Origin: Paraburkholderia panacisoli
GTDB taxonomy: Bacteria > Pseudomonadota > Gammaproteobacteria > Burkholderiales > Burkholderiaceae
Assembly: GCF_008369935.1 (NCBI RefSeq)
Contig: NZ_VTUZ01000067.1
Location: 1 to 39,762 of the forward strand
Direction of reading: 5' to 3'
DNA length: 39,762 nt
Part shown: positions 23,454 through 32,173 of the stretch, piece by piece
Layout of the letters: each line of letters starts with the position of its first letter
Numbering within the stretch: position 1 is the stretch's first letter
Translations under genes and position numbers: made by a program
The notes under the pieces: model-generated
What the model saw: only the letters and a program-made list of their open reading frames with translations
Told to the model about the DNA's origin: nothing
Database searches by the model: none

Positions 23454-24779
23454 ATGAACGCACCCACAGAACTCACACAACAGGAATCCGCGGCACTGGC
23501 CCATGTGAAGGCCGCCGAAAAGGCCGCCGCGCAAATCCCCGTTGTTGCCGGCGTAAAGCCGCGCGATATCGAGCGCGCAGCCGTGATCGGCGCAGGCACG
23601 ATGGGCGGCGGCATCGCGATGGCGCTCGTTGCGGCCGGCATCCCGGTCACGCTGATCGACGCCAACGAGGAAGGCCTGCAGCGTGGCCTCGCACGCATCC
23701 GCGACAACTACAACCAGAGCATCAGGCGCGGCAAGTTGGACGAATCCACGCGCGATGCGCGCCTCGCGCTGATCACGGGCTCGACCGCGATCGCCGACGT
23801 CAACGACGCCGACATGGTCATCGAAGCCGTGTTCGAAGACCTCGGCCTCAAGCAAGGCATCTTCCGCGAACTCGATCAGCATGCGAAGGCTGGCGCGATC
23901 CTCGCGACCAACACGTCGGGTCTCGACATCAACGAGATCGCCGCTGTCACGAAGCGCCCGCAGGACGTGGTGGGCGCACACTTCTTCAGCCCGGCGCACG
24001 TGATGCGCCTGCTCGAGGTCGTGCGTGCCGACAAAACCTCCGACGAAGCAGTCGTCACGCTGATGGAACTCGGCCGCCGCATGGGCAAGGTGTCGGTGTA
24101 CTCGCTCGTGTACCCGGGTTTCATCGGCAATGCACTGTTCCGCAACTACAACCGCGAAGCCCACTTCCTCGTCGAAGACGGCGCACTGCCGCACGAAGTC
24201 GATGCCGCGCTCAAGGATTTCGGCTACGCGATGGGTATTTTCGCGGTGCACGACATGGCGGGTAACGACGTCGGTTACCAGACGCGCAAGGCGCAGATGG
24301 CCACGCGTCCGAACGACCGCCGCTGGAACGACCTGATCATGAAGCTGGTCGACATGGGCCGCCTCGGTCAGAAGAGCGGCAAGGGCTGGTACCGCTATGA
24401 AGCGGGCGACCGCACGCCGCATCGCGATCCGGAAATCGAGCAGTACATCGTCGAGGAATCGGCACGCATGGGCATCGCGCGCCGTCAGATCTCCCCGGAA
24501 GAGATCATCAAGCGCTGCATGTACGGCATGATCAACGAAGGCGCGAAGCTGCTCGAACAGGGTATCGCGCTGCGCGCGAGTGATATCGACGTCGTGTACG
24601 CGACCGGCTACGGCTTCCCGGCCAAGCGCGGCGGCCCGATGTACTACGCCGACCAGATCGGCCTCGCCAACGTGTATCACGACATCAAGCGCCTGTACGA
24701 AGAATATGGCTACTGGTGGAAGCCGGCGCCGCTGCTCGAAAAGCTCGCGGCCAGCAACGGCAAGTTTGCCGATCTCTGA
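23454..24779 (+). CDS. 3-hydroxyacyl-CoA dehydrogenase (two-domain FadB/FadJ-like C-terminal part)
   Basis: This 441-residue protein has an NAD-binding Rossmann domain (AVIGAGTMGGGIAMAL, about 43-58), the catalytic histidine region GAHFFSPAHVMRLLEV (about 180-195), and two C-terminal helical 3HCDH domains ending with the YGFPAKRGGPMYYAD segment of FadB-like proteins. It lacks the crotonase domain of full FadB; the separate crotonase just upstream replaces it. It oxidises a 3-hydroxyacyl-CoA to the 3-keto form, which the thiolase at 12107 could cleave. Seven bases separate it from the upstream stop. It is the last gene of the rightward operon. Confidence 0.94.
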   Translation: MNAPTELTQQESAALAHVKAAEKAAAQIPVVAGVKPRDIERAAVIGAGTMGGGIAMALVAAGIPVTLIDANEEGLQRGLARIRDNYNQSIRRGKLDESTRDARLALITGSTAIADVNDADMVIEAVFEDLGLKQGIFRELDQHAKAGAILATNTSGLDINEIAAVTKRPQDVVGAHFFSPAHVMRLLEVVRADKTSDEAVVTLMELGRRMGKVSVYSLVYPGFIGNALFRNYNREAHFLVEDGALPHEVDAALKDFGYAMGIFAVHDMAGNDVGYQTRKAQMATRPNDRRWNDLIMKLVDMGRLGQKSGKGWYRYEAGDRTPHRDPEIEQYIVEESARMGIARRQISPEEIIKRCMYGMINEGAKLLEQGIALRASDIDVVYATGYGFPAKRGGPMYYADQIGLANVYHDIKRLYEEYGYWWKPAPLLEKLAASNGKFADL

Positions 24780-25335
24780 TCACCCCCATTAGAGCATCCT
24801 GCCCGCTTCACGCGGCAGCATGACTCGAATACAAACGCCGGACCTCACGTGGATGAGCGTCTGGCCTTTGTTCTTTGATGGCAACAATTGTCACTGCATC
24901 ATTGCCCGTCAGCGTACCTTTTAAGGCATTCTGCCCACGGATAGTCCGTAATCCAGCACGATGGAATTCTGTCGCCGCGAAGTCTCTCCCATGCGCACAA
25001 CCAGTCAACCCGGGGTGATCCTGCTTGCCGGGCGAGATCCAGATCAGTTACGCGAACGCGTTGCTGCAATGCTCAAAGTCCATCAAGCAAGAGCGTGATG
25101 GCAGCATTGACCGCCGCGTTGCCCGCCAAGACAACGGAGCAACTCGAAAATCTCATGGCTTACCGCAGACAGGCTGCGCTTTCGCAGTGGTGATCATCGA
25201 CTGCGACTAGGCGCCATTGACGCCGGTCTCTACATCCTTGCGTGTTCTGCGGCGGCCGGGTTGGTGAAACCATTTAGGCCTCGCCGCGAATCGAATGCGC
25301 GGCCACATTCATCACGTGAGCATCAACTCAGGACG
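24780..25335. other. intergenic region with two degraded short frames
   Basis: No clear gene is present. Two consecutive plus-strand frames have some protein character: 24961-25098 (45 residues, containing GVILLAGRDPDQLRERVAAM) and 25098-25193 (31 residues, containing LPAKTTEQLENLMAYRRQA), joined by a TGATG stop/start. Neither has a ribosome-binding sequence and I do not recognise a family. They may be a frameshifted relic. A short hairpin without a T tract lies near 24799-24818, soon after the dehydrogenase stop. Confidence 0.4.
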
Positions 25336-25362
25336 AAAAAAACGCCACGCGTAAGCGTGGCG
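25336..25362 (-). terminator. intrinsic terminator of the porin gene
   Basis: A perfect 8-bp stem (CGCCACGC, loop GTAA, GCGTGGCG) lies at 25343-25362, with seven A on the plus strand at 25336-25342, which is a T tract on the minus strand. It is 60 bases beyond the porin stop. A second hairpin at 25373-25399 (GGCATGC/GCATGCC arms) lies between. Confidence 0.9.
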
Positions 25363-25421
25363 CCTGAGGCACGGCATGCCGGGAAACCCGGTGCATGCCG
25401 ACACTGGTTTTTCTTGACGGC

Positions 25422-26582
25422 TCAGAACGTGTGACGGATACCGACCTGCACAGCGAGCTGGTTGGCCGTGCTCGAACGGCCATTTCCATAAATTGCATTC
25501 GTACCGACGGTGGCGCCGTACGACATCGGCGTCGAAATCAGGAAGTTGTCAGCAAATTGGCGACCTGCAAATGCATGCTGCAGGGTACCAAAAGCATACA
25601 CGTCCGTACGCTTAGACAGGCGATAGTCGGCACCGAAGCTATACAGATTGAATTTGCCGAGCTGACGCTGATCCATATAGGTAAAACCAGCACCCAACGT
25701 CACAAACGGCGAAGCCTGGTAGGTCACGCCTGCTTCATAGCCGCTTGACACCACGGTGCCAAGCGTCCGGCTATTCGCACTCGTGTACGTGTACACACCG
25801 TTCAAGGCGAAACGATCACCGAGATGCACCTGACCAGCCAACGCTGCCGTGTAAATCGCATCGGCCTGCAGCGCGTATTGCGCCATCGTACCTGCGCCCG
25901 GTCCGCCAGTTGCACCGACGGCACCACCTTGCGTGCGGGTAAAGCTTGCGGCCACCGAATACGGCGCGTTGAACGTACCGGACGGGCTGTACCTCAGGCC
26001 AGCACTGAACACGCTCGCTGAACCGTTAAACGTACCGCCGAGACGACCCGGTGTATTGCTGAAACCATACATCAGGCCAGCACCGAAGCCATGCCAGACC
26101 GGCGTTTCATAACGCACCATATTGCTGACCGGCTCACCCGCCAGGCGGTCGACGTCATACGCACCGTGGAACGCATACGACGGCGCGAACTGGGCAACGT
26201 TCGCGTAGTACGAAATGTAATCGTAGATGAAGTCGTAGTCATAACCGGCAATCAGGGTACCGAACTTGTCGCTAGACAGACCGACAAAGGCGCGGCGACC
26301 AAACAGGGCGCCACCGTGAGTAGCGGTACCGGTATTCAGCGAGAAACCGTTTTCGAGCGTGAAGATCGCCTTCAAACCGCCACCCATATCTTCGGTGCCA
26401 TGCAGGCCCCACCGCGAAGCCTGGTTGATACCGTCATCGAGCTTGAACTGGGAGCTGCCTTTTACGTTGTTCACGTAGGTCAAGCCATTGTCGATAATCC
26501 CGTACAGCGAGACGCTGCTCTGTGCACAGGCACCGACCGAAGCGAGCGCCGCAATCGCGCCCACCATTACTTTCTTCTTCAT
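25422..26582 (-). CDS. Gram-negative trimeric porin (OmpC-like, Porin_4 type)
   Basis: This 386-residue outer-membrane protein has a signal peptide (MKKKVMVGAIAALASVGACA, cleavage before QSSVSLYG) and then alternating beta strands typical of betaproteobacterial porins, including SRWGLHGTEDMGGGLKAIF, LENGFSLNTG, LFGRRAFVGLSSDKFGTL, and the terminal IRHTF with C-terminal Phe. It starts at the ATG at 26582 behind GGAGACGGAG. Such porins let small hydrophilic solutes into the periplasm. Its position between the catabolic operon and the MFS gene suggests it admits the pathway substrate. A GCATACC half-site lies about 130 bases upstream. Confidence 0.95.
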   Translation of the reverse strand: MKKKVMVGAIAALASVGACAQSSVSLYGIIDNGLTYVNNVKGSSQFKLDDGINQASRWGLHGTEDMGGGLKAIFTLENGFSLNTGTATHGGALFGRRAFVGLSSDKFGTLIAGYDYDFIYDYISYYANVAQFAPSYAFHGAYDVDRLAGEPVSNMVRYETPVWHGFGAGLMYGFSNTPGRLGGTFNGSASVFSAGLRYSPSGTFNAPYSVAASFTRTQGGAVGATGGPGAGTMAQYALQADAIYTAALAGQVHLGDRFALNGVYTYTSANSRTLGTVVSSGYEAGVTYQASPFVTLGAGFTYMDQRQLGKFNLYSFGADYRLSKRTDVYAFGTLQHAFAGRQFADNFLISTPMSYGATVGTNAIYGNGRSSTANQLAVQVGIRHTF

Positions 26583-26960
26583 CTCCGTCTCCACGCCTCT
26601 CAACTTCTGATTGAACAAAAATCTGCCGGTAGCGTCGCAATCTGCGCGTCGATCCATGTTTACGACCGTGCATATCCCAGAAACACGATTTGGAATATTT
26701 ATAGCATTGTTTCGCATACCTGAGATGGGCGCAATAAATACAATAAGAAAGCGGGTTATGGTTTTCCTTGATGCCGGCATGTAAACGGGCGTCATCTGCT
26801 GCGGAGGCTTGCCAGAGCAGGCATATGCCTCGCAATCAGAAGGATGTTGGCCGGGAAAAGGACGTGCGGGCGACACGATCGCGCAGTATGGCGATGCATG
26901 CGCACAACGCCTTGTATGTATACCTATTGCGTCGCGCCAGCCAATCAGCCTACCCACCCC
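26583..26960. other. porin upstream region
   Basis: This 378-base stretch between the porin start and the terminator of the second GntR gene has no coding character. It should hold the porin promoter. TTCGCATACCTG at 26711-26722 resembles the TGGCATACCA operator word, with two mismatches in the arms. Confidence 0.4.
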
Positions 26961-26999
26961 AAAAAAAAGCCCCTGGGAGCATCGGCTCTAACCAGGGGC
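26961..26999 (-). terminator. intrinsic terminator of the second GntR gene
   Basis: GCCCCTGG (26969-26976) pairs with CCAGGGGC (26992-26999), extended by GAGC/GCTC inside, and eight A on the plus strand at 26961-26968 form the minus-strand T tract. It lies 45 bases past the regulator stop. Confidence 0.9.
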
Positions 27000-27043
27000 A
27001 CGGGGTATGTGATTCGGAACGCCGCGAGCAGGTGCGCAGTCTG

Positions 27044-27778
27044 TCAATCGTCCTCGTAGAGCGGTTCCATCGACGAAGAATCGACTTCCCGGCCGGGCGC
27101 AGGCGCGCTGGCGAAGTATTCGGTCGGCAGCGTCGCGAGGAACTCCGAAAAGCCCGCGTCGCCGCCCGGGGAGTGCTCGGCCATGGCGGCTTCGGCCGCG
27201 CTTTCATCGCCGGACAGCAAGGCTTGCGCGAGCTTCTGGTGATCCGCGATGGCCTTTTCGCGTCGACTCGGCGCGAGGAACGGCTTGGGCCGGTAACGCG
27301 AGATCAGGCGGCGGATGGAACGAATCTGATCGGCCAGATAATCGTTATGGCAGGCACTGCAGATCACTTCGTGGAATGCCACATTGGCGCGGGCAAAACC
27401 GCGTGCATCGTTTTCCTCCAAAGCAGCTACGCCTTCGTCGATCGCCTTTTGCAGGGCCGCGCGTTGCTTGTCGTTCATGCGCCGCGCAGCGAGGCGGGCC
27501 GATACCACCTCGAGCTCGCTGAGCAGTTCGAGCACGTCGCGCAATTGCGGCACCGACATCTTGCTCACGAACACACCCTGCCGCGGCACGATCTGTACAT
27601 ACCGCTGGGCGGCAAGCTGCTGAAGCGCCTCGCGGATCGGCGTGCGTGAGACATTGAAGCGTGCCGCCAGCGCCCGCTCGTCGAGCGTTGCGCCCGGCAC
27701 AAGCTCACCACGCTCAATTTCCGCTTCGAGAAGCGCCTTGATTTCCGCCGACCTGCTCATTTTCGGGACCTGGCTCAT
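27044..27778 (-). CDS. GntR-family (FadR/FCD subfamily) transcriptional regulator, paralogue of the one at 18101
   Basis: This 244-residue regulator has the winged-helix segment DERALAARFNVSRTPIREAL (about residues 32-51), almost identical to that of the GntR at 18101, and an FCD ligand domain (about 85-205). Both share the GFSEFLA end motif. It has an extra acidic tail (MEPLYEDD). The start is the ATG at 27778; a later ATG at 27760 is possible, as neither has a strong ribosome-binding sequence. A GCGGTAT-N11-ATACCGC inverted repeat and a CGGTATACCAG box lie 47-84 bases upstream, close to the first regulator's word, so cross-regulation is possible. Confidence 0.92.
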   Translation of the reverse strand: MSQVPKMSRSAEIKALLEAEIERGELVPGATLDERALAARFNVSRTPIREALQQLAAQRYVQIVPRQGVFVSKMSVPQLRDVLELLSELEVVSARLAARRMNDKQRAALQKAIDEGVAALEENDARGFARANVAFHEVICSACHNDYLADQIRSIRRLISRYRPKPFLAPSRREKAIADHQKLAQALLSGDESAAEAAMAEHSPGGDAGFSEFLATLPTEYFASAPAPGREVDSSSMEPLYEDD

Positions 27779-27824
27779 CGAACGAGAATGACAAACATTA
27801 AAAGGTTAATAGGGAAATATCACA

Positions 27825-27862
27825 GCGGTATGCATCCCTATGATACCGCATCGGTATACCAG
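27825..27862. promoter_or_regulatory. operator candidates upstream of the second GntR gene
   Basis: GCGGTAT at 27825-27831 and ATACCGC at 27843-27849 form a perfect inverted repeat with an 11-base spacer. Overlapping its right side, CGGTATACCAG at 27852-27862 contains the palindrome GGTATACC. Both share the GGTAT/ATACC half-site with the boxes at 17820-18087, so autoregulation is likely. Confidence 0.6.
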
Positions 27863-27888
27863 ATATCCAACGCCAGATTAGCCCAGTG

Positions 27889-27920
27889 AAAAACGGCGCC
27901 GTGTTTGCACACGGCGCCGT
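27889..27920 (-). terminator. intrinsic terminator of the MFS gene
   Basis: A perfect 12-bp stem (ACGGCGCCGTGT / ACACGGCGCCGT) with a TTGC loop spans 27893-27920, followed on the minus strand by five T. It lies 27 bases past the MFS stop and insulates it from the regulator gene. Confidence 0.93.
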
Positions 27921-27946
27921 CGGAAATAGTCGCCAAACAGGGCTTC

Positions 27947-29332
27947 TTAGTGGTTCTTCAGATGCCGCGCCGCACGGAAGTAATGGAAGGCCGACCAGAT
28001 CAGCACCACGCTCACCGTGAGCATGGCATAGCGCACACCATTGGCCGAAGCGTCATGGCAAGCCGATGCAAACGGACCCGGCAACATCGCCGCGGCACCA
28101 TGCGGACCCTTCGGCGCGGTACACACCGCCTGGAAGTTACCTTGGGTGAACAGTTGCGATGCGAATCGATCGCTGAGGAAACCCACCACTGGCGTACCGA
28201 GGCCCTGACCGATCAGGTTCATCAGCAGGAACACGATGGCCGACGCGGTAGCCCGCATGCGCGGCTCGACAATGCTCTGCACCACCGCGAAGGTTGGACC
28301 GTTCCACGTGTTCAGCAGTATCGTGCCGATGAACAGCAGCGCCACGCTCACCTGCCACTGATCCGCGAGAAAAGCGAGCGCCAGTAGCGGGAAACCGAGT
28401 CCAGTGCCGAGCGCCGGGATCCGCGCATACCATTGGCGATCCTTCGCGCTGGCCCAGTCAGCCGACACGCCGCCGAGCGTATTGCCGATGATGCCGCCCA
28501 CGCCCAGCACCAGACCGAAAATCAGGCCGGCCTGAGCAAAGCTCATGTTGTAGACGCGGATGAAATACATCGGGATGAACAGGTTGATACCGTACTGGCC
28601 AAACGCACCGATCACCGTACCGAGCAGCATCTGCACGAAGGCGCGGCTCGAGGTCAGCAGTTTGAACACTTCGCTCAGAGGCGGAGCACTGGCGCTGGTG
28701 CTGGCTGCGGCACCATCCGCGCCGCCGCGCCGGGGCTCACGCAGCGTAAGCCATGCCAGCAGGCCAAACACAAGACCCGGCAGGCCGACCACATAGAACA
28801 CCGGACGCCAGCCCAGATGCTGCACGAGCCAGCCGCCGCCGAACGCGCCGGCCAGCACGCCGATCGGTGGGCCCAGCGCATAGATCGCGAGCGCGCTGGC
28901 CCGGCGGCGCGGACCGAACTCGTCGGCGATCAGCGAGTGCGAGGTCGGCGTGCTGCCGGCTTCGCCGACACCCACGCCGAGGCGATATAGCATCAGTTGC
29001 CAAAAGCTGCCAGCCGTGCCGCACAGCGCGGTCATCGCCGACCAGGCGACGATCGAGATCGAGATCAGCACGACGCGGTTGAATTTGTCGGCTAGACGCG
29101 CAATCGGCAGGCCGAGCACCGAATAGAAGACCGAAAATGCGAGGCCGCCCAGCAGGCCGACCTGAAAATCGCTGAGGCTCATGTCGATCTTCACGGCCTG
29201 ACCAACGACCGCAACGATGATGCGATCGACGAAGCTTGACGCATAGATCAGCACCAGCAGCAGCAAAAACCATCCGCGATACCAGTTGCTGCTCGATCTC
29301 GCGCCCACGTTCTGGGCGGCTAATTCTTTCAT
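27947..29332 (-). CDS. MFS transporter (Spinster-like group)
   Basis: This 461-residue inner-membrane protein has about twelve hydrophobic helices. Loop 2-3 carries GLPIARLADKFNRVVLI, and helix 4 to loop 4-5 has RLGVGVGEAGSTPTSHSLIADEFGPRRRA, cut here by family features such as GEAG and P-x-x-x-S. FVDRIIVAVVG in helix 1 is typical of the Spinster/anion-cation-type MFS group often linked to aromatic acid or fatty acid metabolism. GGAGACA precedes the ATG at 29332. It probably imports the pathway substrate. A GTATGCCA half-site lies about 80 bases upstream. Confidence 0.92.
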   Translation of the reverse strand: MKELAAQNVGARSSSNWYRGWFLLLLVLIYASSFVDRIIVAVVGQAVKIDMSLSDFQVGLLGGLAFSVFYSVLGLPIARLADKFNRVVLISISIVAWSAMTALCGTAGSFWQLMLYRLGVGVGEAGSTPTSHSLIADEFGPRRRASALAIYALGPPIGVLAGAFGGGWLVQHLGWRPVFYVVGLPGLVFGLLAWLTLREPRRGGADGAAASTSASAPPLSEVFKLLTSSRAFVQMLLGTVIGAFGQYGINLFIPMYFIRVYNMSFAQAGLIFGLVLGVGGIIGNTLGGVSADWASAKDRQWYARIPALGTGLGFPLLALAFLADQWQVSVALLFIGTILLNTWNGPTFAVVQSIVEPRMRATASAIVFLLMNLIGQGLGTPVVGFLSDRFASQLFTQGNFQAVCTAPKGPHGAAAMLPGPFASACHDASANGVRYAMLTVSVVLIWSAFHYFRAARHLKNH

Positions 29333-29871
29333 ATGGGATGTCTCCACGTATCCACGACTCCGAGTATTCCGCTGGTCAACCCACGCAGGCCCGTTCTTTA
29401 TCGACCTTTATGTATGCCACTAAAGGTTCTGTGGGATTTTTTGGCGATTGTGCGGCATAAATATGGGCTGCGCAATAGCCACATGGCTTTCGATGCGTCA
29501 TCGTTTTCACCTAGCCATACCGGTGGCACGTGATGCGACGGTTTTTCCGGCACGCGGCTGAACTGATCGAAGCCGATCGCCCGCCGCTTGCAGGAAAGCT
29601 CCGGCGCGCGAGTCCGCACTGGATGCGGCACACGCATGCACTCGCGCGCGCCCAGACATCTGATGAACGCGGCTTGTCATCGTGCAATACTGCAGGAAGG
29701 CGTTGATAGTCATGTAGCGGGCCTCGGCATCGCGGCAAGGTCCCGCGAGTGATTTCTTGCTTATGCACATCTGAGCCGTTCGACGACAACGGAGACTCCA
29801 TCGACTTACGGTTTTCAGAGTGCTCAGTTGAACCGCTCCTCCCAACGCGCCGTACGCCCGAAGTTACTTAA
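29333..29871. other. MFS promoter region and unassigned sequence
   Basis: No convincing gene is seen. GTATGCCA at 29412-29419, the complement of TGGCATAC, may be an operator half-site for the local GntR proteins. A minus-strand frame at 29507-29845 is open, but its product is low-complexity and arginine/serine-rich with no recognisable features, so I left it out. Confidence 0.4.
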
Positions 29872-30450
29872 TTGTGCGCGAAGCACGGTAATTCAGTCTC
29901 TTATCGTGAGGCTGCCCGCGCCGTCGCCGATCTGACAGCATTGCCGAGGCTCTCCCACACCACAGTCCGCAAAGATACTGTCGACTGCGGCGAATACGTC
30001 GAAAGCGAACAATTCCGGATCGGTTGGCTAGCTGGACGAAGCAAGCGAGACAGAGTGAGCCACCTCAGGATCGCAATCGACGCAACGGTGCTGCCCGCGA
30101 ACTCATTGTAAGAAGCGCGCAAGTTCGAAGTCGTAGCAGGTCGAGTCGAACGCGACGGCAAGGTAGCTCGGCGATTTGTGTCTGCGTTGCAGCGCCCAAG
30201 CCTGACTCGAGTTCTCATTGCGGAAGCGCTTGATCAGTGTCGGTGGGTTCCATCAACGATGGTCGACCTGTTACCGACGGTGCTCGCGGGATGCGCTCGC
30301 TAGTAACGTCTGTAGTGCCACGCGTAGCGCCGAAAATCCTCGACTGGTTCCACATCAGCATGAAACTGCACGCGATTACATCTTCGATCCGCGCGTATGA
30401 GTATTTCCGTGGACGGCCGGAGATTATGCAACGGACCGTTCGCCTACTAC
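29872..30450 (+). pseudogene. ISKra4-like transposase remnant
   Basis: Three plus-strand pieces in different frames follow one another in transposase order: VSYREAARAVADLTALPRLS and SHTTVRKDT (29872-30111), ARKFEVVAGRVERDGKVARR (30114-30300), and TDGARGMRSLV followed by KILDWFHISMKLHAI (to about 30450). The LDWFHI-x-M motif is a family hallmark. Stops and frameshifts between the pieces show that the gene is dead, and both ends are missing. It abuts the 3' end of the response regulator gene. Confidence 0.72.
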
Positions 30451-30463
30451 TCAAGATAACGCA

Positions 30464-30844
30464 CTATGGCGCGGCGCCTAGCGCTATTTCCACGGCTTTG
30501 ACTAAGGTGGCGTTGTTGAATGGTTTCCGCAGACAGGCTGCAGCGCCTGACGCAAGAGCTTTCTCGCGAACGGCCGGATCGTTGTGCCCCGTGATGCAGA
30601 TGACGGGCACGCCGGTCGGGGCAAGGCGACGCTGTAGCTCCAGCCCGTTGATCCCGGGCATCTGAAAGTCGAGGACGACGCACGCGGGCAGATACGACGC
30701 TGTCGACGAAAGCGTGCCTAAAAATTCTTCGCCACTGGAAAAAGTCTCCGCCTTTATCCGGACGGAACGCAGCAAACGCTTGACGGCGCGGCAAACTGAT
30801 TCGTCATCATCGACCACAGCGACGATTTGATTGAGAGTGGCCAT
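30464..30844 (-). CDS. stand-alone response regulator receiver (CheY/FixJ-receiver type)
   Basis: This 126-residue protein is only a receiver domain. It has the acidic pair Asp12/Asp13 (VVDDDES), phosphoacceptor Asp59 (VVLDFQMPG), Thr85 (CITGH) and Lys107 (LRKPF), so it should be phosphorylatable. Sequence style is that of FixJ/NodW-type receivers. It ends just after the last receiver helix, 14 bases from an insertion-sequence remnant. It may be a natural single-domain regulator, or a FixJ-like protein that lost its LuxR-type DNA-binding half. No histidine kinase is nearby. Confidence 0.88.
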   Translation of the reverse strand: MATLNQIVAVVDDDESVCRAVKRLLRSVRIKAETFSSGEEFLGTLSSTASYLPACVVLDFQMPGINGLELQRRLAPTGVPVICITGHNDPAVREKALASGAAACLRKPFNNATLVKAVEIALGAAP

Positions 30845-31091
30845 ATGACGACGCGATCGCCCCCGTTACTATCTTCACTCCCTGATAATCGGGGATTTGG
30901 CCAGCCGGGCCCGGCATGATTCTCGCCCCCAGTCGCTTCCATGATCCGGGGGGTGTTGTCACCGGGTCTGGTGGGTGGCTGGTGATCGCTAATAGGGGCT
31001 CGGCCGGATTATCTTGAGGCCGTCCGTAACGTGGATGCCGAGACTTGCCACCGATGTTGCAGGCCAACCCGCTCAATCTGCAAAAACCTCG

Positions 31092-31481
31092 ATGCAAGAA
31101 AACCAACAACATAGCTCCGTCGATGTATTCGTTGGCGTCGACGTAGGCAAAGGCCACCATCACGCCGTTGCCCTTGATCGGACTGGAAAGCGTCTGTACA
31201 ACAAAGCGCTGCCTAACGATGAGGCCAAGCTGCGCGCCCTTATCACCGAGCTCAAGGCACATGGCCAACTCCTGTTCGTCGTCGATCAGCCCGCCACGAT
31301 CGGCGCGCTGCCCGTGGCTGTCGCGCGAGACGAAGGCGTTCTGGTCGCCTATCTGCCGGGTCTGGCCATGCGCCGCATTGCCGATCTGCATGCGGGCGAA
31401 GCCAAGACCGACGCCCGCGATGCCGCCATCATTGCCGAGGCCGCCCGTTCGATGCCGCATACGCTGCGCTCGCTTCGACTG
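31092..31481 (+). pseudogene. IS110-family transposase, N-terminal fragment
   Basis: The first 130 residues of a DEDD transposase are present: DVFVGVDVGKGHHHAVALD with the first catalytic Asp, FVVDQPATIGALPV, and AYLPGLAMRRIADLHAGEAK followed by TDARDAAIIAEAAR. Similarity stops at about 31481 after SLRL, where unrelated metal-efflux coding sequence begins in another frame. The C-terminal serine domain is absent. The 250 bases upstream, ending at a normal start, probably belong to the element's 5' end. Confidence 0.88.
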
Positions 31482-32170
31482 GGGTTCCCCCCGTTTTCCG
31501 GATTACACCAGCGACGGAGAGTTCGCGACTGCACGCTTCAGCGGTGTCCGTTACGACGCTGCGACCCGATGGGACGCAGCAGATATTCGTGTTGGCGGAC
31601 CGTGGCGGCTATCTGGAATCGAAGGAAGACATTCCTGAGCCGCACGCCTTCAAAGTCATCGTGCGGATGCCGGACGGCGAACACGAAGTCGAATTCGAAG
31701 AACATGAGCACCACGACGACGCGCATGCAGCAGCGACCCGCGACCATAGCATCCGGTCGGCGTACATCCACGTGATGGCGGATGCGGCGGTCTCCGCGCT
31801 GGCTATCTTCGGCCTGTTGCTGGCGCGCGCGTTTGGCTGGCTGTGGATGGACCCGCTGGCGGGTGTCATCGGGGCACTCGTGATTGCGAACTGGTCGTAC
31901 GGCTTGATGCGCGACACCGGTGCGATTCTGCTCGACATGAATCCCGACCGACGCATGGCCGAGAATGTCCGGCACGCCATTGAGGACCGTGGCGACAAGG
32001 TTGTCGACCTGCACGTGTGGCGGGTGGGTCCTGGTCATATGAGTGCCGTGGTGTCCGTGGCGACGAGTGAGTCGCAGCGCGACTCCCGCTTCTATCACGA
32101 AGTGCTCAGGCGCTTCAAGGGGCTGTCGCAGGTCACCGTTGAAGTACAACGTTCACACGCAGCGGCCTGA
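31482..32170 (+). pseudogene. chimeric ORF: metal-locus domain joined to the C-terminal half of a DmeF-like cation efflux protein
   Basis: The open frame runs from the IS110 junction. The first 70 residues (GVPPVFRITP, later GGYLESKEDIPEPHAFKV) look like a small beta-rich module I associate with heavy-metal resistance loci. A histidine-rich stretch (EFEEHEHHDDAHAAA) follows, then DHSIRSAYIHVMADAAVSAL, WMDPLAGVIGALVIANWS and DLHVWRVGPGHMSAVVSVAT, which are the last membrane helices and cytoplasmic domain of a DmeF-type CDF exporter. The first four or so membrane helices are missing, so efflux activity is doubtful. Possible starts are non-ATG (GTG at 31544). I read it as a deletion product joined at similar His-rich sequences. 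Confidence 0.72.
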
Positions 32171-32173
32171 ATC

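Noticed and set aside
29507..29845. A 112-codon minus-strand frame upstream of the MFS gene
   Set aside because: No ribosome-binding sequence, no recognisable fold, and Ser/Arg-rich composition, so coding is not supported.
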